DNA of 7,653 nucleotides from an uncultured Thermoleophilia bacterium (GTDB lineage Bacteria; Actinomycetota; Thermoleophilia; UBA2241), in contig CAIXSE010000894.1 in the NCBI GenBank assembly GCA_903921965.1, forward strand, positions 1 through 7,653. The letters run 5' to 3'. Shown here piece by piece: positions 1-4,993 of the stretch (its first letter is position 1; every line of letters starts with the position of its first letter). The notes beneath the pieces were generated by a model that saw only the letters and a program-made list of their open reading frames with translations, was not told the origin of the DNA and made no database searches. The translations under genes and the position numbers were made by a program.

Positions 1-115
1 GCCAGGGCTACAGCGACCCATACGCCGACCCCTACGGCCAGGGCTACAGCGACCCATACGCCGACCCCTACGGCCAGGGCTACAGCGACCCATACGCCGA
101 CCCCTACGGCCAGGG
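1..115 (+). repeat. 36-bp perfect tandem repeat, three full copies plus a partial one
   Basis: Units lie at 1-36, 37-72 and 73-108 and are identical at every base. A fourth copy matches only for its first 7 bases (109-115). The repeat may continue leftwards out of the window. Within a unit, gacccatacgcc and gacccctacggc are diverged half-units: the first proline is always CCA and the second always CCC. Identity at silent positions between units points to recent duplication or ongoing homogenisation. Confidence 0.95.
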
Positions 116-137
116 TCTCGGGAACGGCGTGTTCTGA
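1..137 (+). CDS. C-terminal end of a Tyr/Asp/Pro/Gly tandem-repeat protein (5' truncated)
   Basis: This is an open frame that enters from the left edge (first full codon at 3) and stops at TGA 135-137. It encodes three perfect copies of the 12-residue unit QGYSDPYADPYG, followed by QGLGNGVF. Each unit holds two DPY tripeptides, so it looks like a doubled hexapeptide. The composition (Tyr, Gly, Asp, Pro, Gln; no Cys, Lys or hydrophobic core) indicates a disordered, flexible tail rather than a folded domain. The body of the protein lies outside the window, so its function cannot be stated. Tails of this kind occur on surface proteins, membrane-anchored proteins and RNA- or polymer-binding proteins, but nothing here chooses between them. 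The frame is supported by the 36-bp periodicity, a multiple of three, and by the strong terminator just after the stop. Confidence 0.7.
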   Translation, partial: QGYSDPYADPYGQGYSDPYADPYGQGYSDPYADPYGQGLGNGVF

Positions 138-158
138 GCCGGACCCCTCTGACCACCC

Positions 159-207
159 CGCGCGCGGGGCCGGGAGCCACTCGCGACGGCTCCCGGCCCC
201 GCGCGCG
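159..207 (+). terminator. Strong hairpin terminator after the repeat-protein gene
   Basis: There is a perfect 20-bp stem, 159-178 with 188-207, around a 9-nt loop (179-187), starting 21 nt after the stop codon. Only a weak T-containing tail (TTCGTCT) follows, so it may be an L-shaped or Rho-assisted terminator rather than a canonical one. The stem is nearly all G and C. Confidence 0.75.
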
Positions 208-220
208 TTCGTCTGGCGCG

Positions 221-259
221 TGCCGCCACGTGTCCGGGTGGCGGCAACGGCGCACCCGG
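221..259 (+). promoter_or_regulatory. Two mutually exclusive hairpins upstream of the monooxygenase-like gene
   Basis: A perfect 9-bp inverted repeat (221-229 with 238-246, 8-nt loop) overlaps a 7-bp one (234-240 with 253-259). Bases 238-240 belong to both, so only one hairpin can form at a time. The site lies about 75-115 nt before the ATG at 336. It could be an operator, a leader switch or chance in GC-rich DNA. I see no convincing -35/-10 pair nearby; TATGAA at 261-266 is the best -10-like string. Confidence 0.35.
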
Positions 260-335
260 GTATGAAGGGTGGGGAGCAGGTGCGGCGCGGACGCCGCGCA
301 GGGGCGGACCCGGCGCGAGCCGGTGAAAGGACGTC

Positions 336-623
336 ATGGCGATCGTGCTCATAGAGCATCGTGTCGACGACTTCGAGGCCTTCAGGGCGGTGTACGTCGA
401 CGACGCCGACAGGCGCAGGCGGTTCGGGTCACTGGGAGGTCGCGTCTTCACGGCCGCAGACGACCCCGGCGAGGTGTTCGTCCTGCTCGAGTGGGACACC
501 GAGGACAGGGCCCGGGACTTCGCGCTCTCCCTCGAGCTGCACCAGGCGGCCGAGTGGTCGGCCGGGGGCGTCTCCACGCGGCGCGTGCTCGTGCTCCGCG
601 GAGCGCTGGACTCGCCCGTCTGA
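336..623 (+). CDS. Dimeric alpha/beta-barrel protein, antibiotic biosynthesis monooxygenase/cyclase-like
   Basis: This encodes a 95-residue soluble protein with no signal peptide. The order of secondary structure fits a ferredoxin-like dimeric alpha/beta barrel: strand at about 2-8 (AIVLIEH), an acidic/aromatic helix 11-29 ending in RRRRF, strand at about 36-40, strand 46-53 (EVFVLLEW), helix 55-70, and a last strand 81-88. The DDPGEVFVLLEWD segment followed by a Ser-x-Glu-Leu helix (65-68) is typical of small ABM/cyclase-like proteins, which bind hydrophobic molecules or catalyse cofactor-free oxidation. The substrate cannot be read from sequence. The start is ATG 336, with AAAGGA (326-331) four nt upstream. 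The CMD-family gene follows after 65 nt on the same strand and both may share one transcript; small ABM and CMD proteins both often act on quinone-like or aromatic compounds. Confidence in the fold is good, in an enzymatic role low. Confidence 0.7.
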   Translation: MAIVLIEHRVDDFEAFRAVYVDDADRRRRFGSLGGRVFTAADDPGEVFVLLEWDTEDRARDFALSLELHQAAEWSAGGVSTRRVLVLRGALDSPV

Positions 624-688
624 GGGCTCACGACAGAGACGACGTGGCCGCCCGCGGAGCAGACGGCCCGACCACGAGGAGGTTCACC

Positions 689-1009
689 ATGAGTGACGGA
701 CACCTGCCCGGCGTGTACGTGAAGTTCCGCGAGTCGTATCCCGGTGTGGCCGGGGCGCTCGACGGCCTCGGAGAGGCCGTCGACGGGTCCGGCCCGCTCG
801 ACGAGAAGACCACCCGGCTCGTGCACCTGGCGCTGGCCGTCGGCGGTACGGCCGAGGGCGCCGTGAAGTCCAACGCGCGCAAGGCGCTGGCGGCCGGGGC
901 CACCACCGAGGAGCTCCGTCACGTCGCGGTGATGGCGATCACCACCTGCGGCTTCCCCACGGCCATCGCCGGTTTGGGCTGGATCGACGAGGTGCTGGCC
1001 GCCGGCTGA
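689..1009 (+). CDS. Carboxymuconolactone decarboxylase (CMD)-family protein lacking the CxxC
   Basis: This encodes a 106-residue, mostly helical protein. The family core is recognisable at 38-100: LDEKTTRLVHLALAV, then a helix leading into ARKALAAGATTEELRHVAVMA (63-83), then a helix with FPTAIAGLGWIDEVL. The Ala-Gly-Ala-Thr-x-Glu-Glu turn (69-75) is the family hallmark. AhpD-type members carry Glu-x2-Cys-x2-Cys-x3-His for peroxide chemistry. Here the equivalent stretch is TAEGAVKSNARK, with no Cys and no His, and the only Cys in the protein is C87. A thiol peroxidase role is therefore unlikely, and decarboxylase or purely structural roles remain open. The start is ATG 689, with a near-perfect GAGGAGG (676-682) 6 nt upstream. 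A longer in-frame extension back to 269 exists but is the out-of-frame shadow of the preceding gene. The gene is convergent with cbiZ, leaving only 30 nt between the stops. Confidence 0.8.
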   Translation: MSDGHLPGVYVKFRESYPGVAGALDGLGEAVDGSGPLDEKTTRLVHLALAVGGTAEGAVKSNARKALAAGATTEELRHVAVMAITTCGFPTAIAGLGWIDEVLAAG

Positions 1010-1039
1010 CGGGGCGCGGTGCTTCGGGCGCCGCCGGCG

Positions 1040-1729
1040 TCACCAGCCGAAGCGGCCGCCGTCGCGGGCGCACTTGTCGCGGCAGATGCGGTCCATCGCG
1101 GCGCGCACCGTGCGCGCCGCCAGCCAGCCCACCGTGGTCGCCGTGCCCGCGTACTCGAGCTCCGCGCCCGTGCCTGTGCAGGCGATGACGACGCTGTCGG
1201 TGCTCGTGCCCGCCGCCGGGTGGCCCTCGGGCGTGCGCACGTCCCACTCGGCCAGCGCCAGCGCCTTGGCCTCGGTGACGGTGATGACGGCGTTCACCAT
1301 GGCGGCCGCGGTCAGGGCGCCCTCGACCAGCACCACGGCGTTGATCGTGCCGGGAAGCGGCGGCGCCGGGGGCGTCACGCCCGCAGCCGCGACGTTGCTC
1401 AGGCCCATGGAGACGACGGCGGTCACGACGAGACCGCCGTCCGCCGCCGTCTCGGCGCAGGCGTACTGCGTCTCGGCGGCGGTCATGAGGCCGATGAAGC
1501 CGCCGCCGACGCCCCGACCGGCGGCGAAGGCCCCGAGGTCGTCGGCCGGGCGGTCGCCGTCGTAGTCGTCGCGCACGTGGACGTTGAGCACGTGGTGCGC
1601 CGTCCCGAAGCCGCCGCCCGTCACGGCCGAGCTCAGCGTGCGCAGGGTCCGCCGGCTGTGGACGTGCACGGCCTCCGCGTCGATGGTGACCGTGACGCCG
1701 TCGATGGCGGCGGGGGTGGTGTGCGGCAT
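1040..1729 (-). CDS. cbiZ: Adenosylcobinamide amidohydrolase CbiZ
   Basis: This encodes a 229-residue cytoplasmic enzyme. The CbiZ family hydrolyses the aminopropanol amide of adenosylcobinamide to adenosylcobyric acid, so that salvaged or unwanted corrinoids can be rebuilt into the cell's own cobamide. Family landmarks appear in order: TGGGFG (37-42), an Asn-Val-His strand (49-51), GFIGLMTAAE (77-86), VVTAVVSMGLSN (101-112), PGTIN (126-130), the long AMVNAVITVTEAKALAL helix (143-159) and AGTSTDSVVIA (173-183). Length is normal. The C-terminal tail is Cys/Arg-rich (DRICRDKCARDGG, 213-225). The start is ATG at 1729-1727, with GAGGGA (complement of 1737-1742) seven nt upstream. A longer frame reaches 1831 but has no supporting ribosome site. 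The gene is divergent from the MetF-like gene and no cobinamide transporter is visible in the window. I see no cobalamin riboswitch in the short upstream region. Confidence 0.92.
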   Translation of the reverse strand: MPHTTPAAIDGVTVTIDAEAVHVHSRRTLRTLSSAVTGGGFGTAHHVLNVHVRDDYDGDRPADDLGAFAAGRGVGGGFIGLMTAAETQYACAETAADGGLVVTAVVSMGLSNVAAAGVTPPAPPLPGTINAVVLVEGALTAAAMVNAVITVTEAKALALAEWDVRTPEGHPAAGTSTDSVVIACTGTGAELEYAGTATTVGWLAARTVRAAMDRICRDKCARDGGRFGW

Positions 1730-1736
1730 GGTGGGG

Positions 1737-1742
1737 TCCCTC
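1737..1742 (-). promoter_or_regulatory. Ribosome binding site that sets the cbiZ start
   Basis: The - strand reads GAGGGA here, seven nt before the ATG at 1729. This supports the short form of CbiZ over the 34-residue N-terminal extension that the open frame would allow. Confidence 0.75.
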
Positions 1743-1766
1743 GGGTCCGCTGGCAGGGCGCGCGCA

Positions 1767-1772
1767 ATCGTA
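1767..1772 (-). promoter_or_regulatory. Possible -10 element for cbiZ
   Basis: The - strand reads TACGAT (TAnnnT form), which would start transcription near 1760, about 30 nt before the cbiZ ATG. No good -35 lies 16-18 nt upstream, so this is a weak call. Confidence 0.3.
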
Positions 1773-1824
1773 CCGCAGCCGCGTCGCGGCGCGTGCCGGC
1801 GGTTCGCGGAGCGCGGCCGGCGCC

Positions 1825-1853
1825 TTCGCATCCCGCGGCGCCGGGTATATACA
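1825..1853 (+). promoter_or_regulatory. Likely sigma70-type promoter of the MetF-like gene
   Basis: TTCGCA (1825-1830), a 17-nt spacer, then TATACA (1848-1853); each box matches consensus at 4 of 6 positions. TATATACA is a conspicuous AT-rich island in an otherwise GC-rich stretch. Predicted transcription starts around 1860, inside the palindrome. Confidence 0.5.
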
Positions 1854-1876
1854 GGACAGTATCAGTCCTGATAGTG
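1852..1876 (+). promoter_or_regulatory. Nested palindromic operator candidate
   Basis: Two dyads interlock here. One is CAGGAC, a 7-nt spacer, then GTCCTG (1852-1857 with 1865-1870). The other is TATCAG, TC, CTGATA (1860-1865 with 1868-1873), flanked by matching CA and TG (1857-1858 with 1875-1876). The site covers the predicted transcription start, the classic place for a repressor. The overall shape (GGAC half-sites around an AT-rich centre) resembles operators of Rrf2-type regulators, but that is only a resemblance. Confidence 0.5.
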
Positions 1877-1888
1877 CGGGAGGCCGTC

Positions 1889-2731
1889 ATGTCGGCGCTC
1901 AGAGCAGTGGACCTGCAGTCACCCCTCGCGAGGCTCCTCAAGGCCCCGCGCTACGAAGTCATCCCGGTGCGTGGCATCGAAGACAGGACGGCGGCGCTCC
2001 CGGCCGGCGCGGCCGTCACCGTGACCGCGTCTCCCAGCCACGGGTTCGCGCGCACCCTCGAGGTGAGCGAGCACCTGGCGGCCGCGGGATACCACGTGGT
2101 GCCGCACTTCTCGGCGCGCATGATCGGCGGAAGGCAAGAACTCGCGGCCGCCGTGACCCGCATGCGCGAGGCGGGCGTGTCCGAAGCGTTCGTCGTGGGC
2201 GGCGACGCCTGGCCGCCGGCGGGCGGCTTCTCCGACGCGGAGCAGGTGCTGGAGGCGCTCGCGGCGCTGCCCGACCGCTTCCCGAGGCTGGGCGTCGGGG
2301 GCTACCCCGAAGGGCACCCCACCATCCCGTACCGCAAGCTCCGCGACGCCCTCCTCCGCAAGCAGGAGTACGCCGACTACGTGGCCACGCAGATCTGCTT
2401 CGACGCGGACGTGCTGCAGGCCTGGGTGGAGGAGATGCGCGGGCTCGGTCTCAGGCTGCCGGTCGTCGTCGGCCTGCCCGGGGTCGTCGACCGCAGGAAG
2501 CTGGCGGAGATCTCCCTGCAGACGGGGGTCGGCGCCTCGGTGCGCTACCTGATGAAGCACGGCCGCCAGATCGCGCGGTTCATGCGCCGCCGTACCTACG
2601 ACCCGACGCCGCTGGCGACGGCCGTCGCCCGGCGTCTCGACCGCCCCGGCCTGGGCATCGAGGGCGTGCACCTGTTCACCTTCAACCAGGTCGAGGCCAC
2701 GAGGACCTGGGTCGAGACGCTCTCGGCCTGA
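1889..2731 (+). CDS. Methylenetetrahydrofolate reductase (MetF-type)
   Basis: This encodes a 280-residue cytoplasmic flavoenzyme-type TIM barrel that would interconvert 5,10-methylene- and 5-methyl-tetrahydrofolate. The fold and active site can be followed: RYEVIP (21-26) places E23 where E. coli MetF has its catalytic Glu; SPSHGFARTLEVSEHL (48-63) and HFSARMI (73-79) follow; VGGD (103-106) replaces the usual LRGD and keeps the Asp; YPEGHP (139-144); ATQICFD (166-172) keeps the folate-contacting Gln; and GIEGVHLFTFNQ (256-267) is the C-terminal strand. The start is ATG 1889 with GGGAGG (1878-1883) five nt upstream; the longer frame from 1019 is the cbiZ shadow. It is divergent from cbiZ. Methyl-folate and cobamides meet at cobalamin-dependent methyltransferases, a sensible reason for co-location. 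No MetV or Zn-binding partner is visible. The family assignment is firm; the direction of catalysis is unknown. Confidence 0.85.
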   Translation: MSALRAVDLQSPLARLLKAPRYEVIPVRGIEDRTAALPAGAAVTVTASPSHGFARTLEVSEHLAAAGYHVVPHFSARMIGGRQELAAAVTRMREAGVSEAFVVGGDAWPPAGGFSDAEQVLEALAALPDRFPRLGVGGYPEGHPTIPYRKLRDALLRKQEYADYVATQICFDADVLQAWVEEMRGLGLRLPVVVGLPGVVDRRKLAEISLQTGVGASVRYLMKHGRQIARFMRRRTYDPTPLATAVARRLDRPGLGIEGVHLFTFNQVEATRTWVETLSA

Positions 2732-2765
2732 GTACCGGCACAGGGGTCATCCGGGGTCCACAGCA

Positions 2766-2793
2766 GCGGCGGGCGGCGCCTGCCGCCCGCCGC
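2766..2793 (+). terminator. GC hairpin after the MetF-like gene
   Basis: There is a perfect 12-bp stem, 2766-2777 with 2782-2793, closed by a 4-nt loop, 34 nt after the stop. No T tract follows, so termination may need Rho. The rest of the 222-nt gap holds only the promoter-like element at 2902. Confidence 0.6.
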
Positions 2794-2901
2794 GGCCCCC
2801 GGAACGGGCCTCAGCGTGCGGTCACCCACACCTCAAGTGTCCCCCGTCGCACCCCGCGGGTGGCGTTGGGAGCGGCGGCAGGGTCGCGCCCGCCCGCCCG
2901 G

Positions 2902-2907
2902 TACAAT
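2902..2907 (+). promoter_or_regulatory. Possible -10 element for the phosphodiesterase-glycosyltransferase pair
   Basis: TACAAT differs from the consensus -10 at one position and stands out in GC-rich DNA. Transcription would start near 2914, 28-40 nt before the candidate start codons. No clear -35 is seen at the proper distance. Confidence 0.45.
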
Positions 2908-2928
2908 GCTGCACGACCGGGCGAGAGC

Positions 2929-2935
2929 AGGGAGG
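2929..2935 (+). promoter_or_regulatory. Strong Shine-Dalgarno with an ambiguous start downstream
   Basis: AGGGAGG ends 6 nt before an in-frame CTG (2942) and 18 nt before the in-frame GTG (2954). A weaker GGAG (2944-2947) sits 6 nt before the GTG. CTG 2942 would add four residues (Leu-Glu-Arg-Asp, the Leu read as fMet). The ferredoxin gene in this window shows that CTG starts are used here. Confidence 0.5.
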
Positions 2936-2953
2936 CCGACGCTGGAGCGGGAC

Positions 2954-4993
2954 GTGACGGAGTACGGAGTGAGGCCCGTGTGGCGCCCGGCCCGCCCGCG
3001 CCTGCGCCCACGGCACGTGCTCGTGAGCTGGGCCACGGCCGCCCTCGCGGTGTGGGTCGCCGCGCTCGTCGTCCCCGGCGTGGCCATCCAGGGCCTCGGA
3101 GGAGCTCTCATCGCCGCGGCGCTGATCGCCCTTCTCAACGCGCTCCTCCCGCCGCTGGTGGCGTCGCTGCGCCTTCCGTACATGCTCGCCCTGGGGTTCC
3201 TCCTCGTCCTCGTCGTCGACGCCTGGATCCTGAAGCTCGCGGCCGACCTCTCCGACCACACCTTCGCCGTGCGCTCGTTCGGCTGGGCGCTGGTCGCCGC
3301 GGTCGTGATCGCCGCCGCGACGGTGGTGCTGGAGATCCTGTTCGGGACCAACGACGACGACACGTACACCCTGCGCGTGACGCAGCGCATCGCACGGCGC
3401 TCGCGGCAGCGGGTCGTGACCGGCGTGCCGGGCCTCCTGTTCCTCGAGATCGACGGCCTCGCCGCTCCCGTGCTTCGGCGCGCCATGCGCGACGGCCACG
3501 CCCCCAACCTGGCGCGCTGGGTCGCGGAGGGCACCCACCGGCTCACCGAGTGGGAGACCGACCTCTCGTCGCAGACCGGCGCCTCCCAGGCCGCGCTCCT
3601 GCTCGGCTCCAACGACGACATCCCCGCGTTCCGCTGGGTCGAGAAGGAGACCGGGCGGGTGATGACGTGCTCGGCACCCGCCGACTGCGCCCTGATCGAG
3701 GAGCGGCGCTCCACCGGGGCCGGCCTGCTCGCCGGCGGCGGCTGCAGCCGCAGCAACCTGCTCTCGGGCGACGCCGACGAGGTCATCCTGACGATCAGCA
3801 GGATCGCCGCCGAGAAGCGCGCCAACCCCGGCTACCGCGCGTTCTTCGCGAACGGGTTCAACGTCACCCGCACGCTGGTGCTGTTCCTGTTCGAGGTGGC
3901 GCTCGAGTGGACGGCCGCGGCGCGAGGCATCCGCCGCGACATCCGTCCGCGCGGGCACCGCGGCGGCACGTACCCGTTCCTGCGCGCCGGTCTGGCCGTC
4001 GCCGTCCGCGACCTCACCGTGTACAGCGTGCTGACCGACATGATGACGGGCAAGCCCGCGGTGTACGCCTGCTTCGCCGGGTACGACGAGGTGGCCCACC
4101 ACTCGGGGCTGGAGCGGTACGACACGCTCGAGGTCCTTCGCAAGATCGACCAGCAGATCGGGCGCATCGACCGGGCGCGGGCCTGTGCGGCGCGCCCGTA
4201 CGAGATCGTGGTGCTGTCAGACCACGGCCAGACGCAGGGGGCCACCTTCAGGCAGCGCAACGGGTACGGGCTCGACGACCTCGTGCGCGCCTCAGTCGAG
4301 GCCGGCGACGTGACGGGCCTGGACACCGGCGACGAGAACACCACCGTGGTGCAACGCGCGCTGCAGGAGGCGACCGGCGCGCGCTCCCGGCGCGAGGGTG
4401 TGGGGACGGCCGGCCGGCGGGACGTGGTCGTGCTCGGGTCCGGCAACCTCGGGCTCGTCTACCTGATGGAGGAGCCGCGGCGCCTGACACTCGAGGAGAT
4501 CGAGGCGCGGCACCCGCGCCTGCTCCCGGCGCTGCGGCAGCACCCGCACGTGGGCTGGCTGCTCGTGCGCTCCGCCGAGCACGGGGCGGTCGTCCTCGGG
4601 GCGGGCGGCGCCCGCTATCTCTCGGACGGCCGCGTGGAAGGCGACGACCCGCTCGCCGGGTTCCCGCCGACGGCCGCGGGGCACCTGCGGCGTACCGACG
4701 GCTTCGCCCACGTCGCCGACATCATGGTCAACAGCTTCTACGACGCGCAGCTCGACGAGGGCTGCGCGTTCGAGGAGCTGATCTCCTTCCACGGCGGCAT
4801 GGGCGGCTCGCAGACCCGGCCGCTGCTGCTGTACCCCGCCGGCCTGCCGCTTCCCGACGGCCCCGTCGTGGGCGCGGAGGCGGCGCACCGCGTGCTCGCG
4901 GGCTGGCGGGTGCTGCTTCAGGGGGAACCGCCGGCGCGTCCGGCGACCCCCGGCGCGGGCACGCCGGACGCCGCCGTGCCGGGGGCACGTTGA
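2954..4993 (+). CDS. Holin-like membrane domain fused to alkaline-phosphatase-superfamily phosphodiesterase
   Basis: This encodes a 679-residue protein (GTG start). Residues 23-130 form four hydrophobic helices (about 23-41, 50-70, 77-97, 108-130), like the four-helix mycobacterial-phage-holin family. After an Arg-rich linker comes a type I phosphodiesterase/nucleotide pyrophosphatase-like domain (about 158-655). Its metal ligands are in place: D167 in LEIDG, a Ser/Thr nucleophile within SSQTGASQ (205-212), D378 and H382 in YDEVAHH, D423-H424 in SDHGQTQG, and H613 in SFHGG. The C-terminus is a disordered Pro/Ala/Gly tail. It is expected to be a two-metal hydrolase or phospho-transferase on the membrane. 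Positive charges before helix 1 and after helix 4 predict a cytoplasmic catalytic domain. Its stop overlaps the start of the PIG-V-like gene, suggesting a shared substrate pathway. Start alternatives are CTG 2942 (better ribosome site), GTG 2969, ATG 2906 and ATG 2816; the last two lack ribosome sites. The substrate is unknown. Confidence 0.82.
   Translation: MTEYGVRPVWRPARPRLRPRHVLVSWATAALAVWVAALVVPGVAIQGLGGALIAAALIALLNALLPPLVASLRLPYMLALGFLLVLVVDAWILKLAADLSDHTFAVRSFGWALVAAVVIAAATVVLEILFGTNDDDTYTLRVTQRIARRSRQRVVTGVPGLLFLEIDGLAAPVLRRAMRDGHAPNLARWVAEGTHRLTEWETDLSSQTGASQAALLLGSNDDIPAFRWVEKETGRVMTCSAPADCALIEERRSTGAGLLAGGGCSRSNLLSGDADEVILTISRIAAEKRANPGYRAFFANGFNVTRTLVLFLFEVALEWTAAARGIRRDIRPRGHRGGTYPFLRAGLAVAVRDLTVYSVLTDMMTGKPAVYACFAGYDEVAHHSGLERYDTLEVLRKIDQQIGRIDRARACAARPYEIVVLSDHGQTQGATFRQRNGYGLDDLVRASVEAGDVTGLDTGDENTTVVQRALQEATGARSRREGVGTAGRRDVVVLGSGNLGLVYLMEEPRRLTLEEIEARHPRLLPALRQHPHVGWLLVRSAEHGAVVLGAGGARYLSDGRVEGDDPLAGFPPTAAGHLRRTDGFAHVADIMVNSFYDAQLDEGCAFEELISFHGGMGGSQTRPLLLYPAGLPLPDGPVVGAEAAHRVLAGWRVLLQGEPPARPATPGAGTPDAAVPGAR

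Noticed and set aside
1..115. CRISPR array
   Set aside because: Repeats are directly adjacent with no spacers and are in frame with a coding region.
1730..1888. Cobalamin riboswitch upstream of cbiZ or the MetF-like gene
   Set aside because: Only 159 nt shared by two divergent genes, and no B12-box-like sequence seen.
2822..4102. Long - strand open frame (426 codons) and its overlapping partner 2833-3825
   Set aside because: Antisense to the phosphodiesterase gene; the composition is Arg/Gly/His/Asp-rich with no domain, as expected from the complement of a GC-rich gene with strong third-position GC bias.
2860..4989. Very long + strand frame (1154 codons) joined to the PIG-V-like gene
   Set aside because: The part before 4990 is an Arg/Pro-rich out-of-frame shadow of the phosphodiesterase; real sequence begins at TTG 4990.
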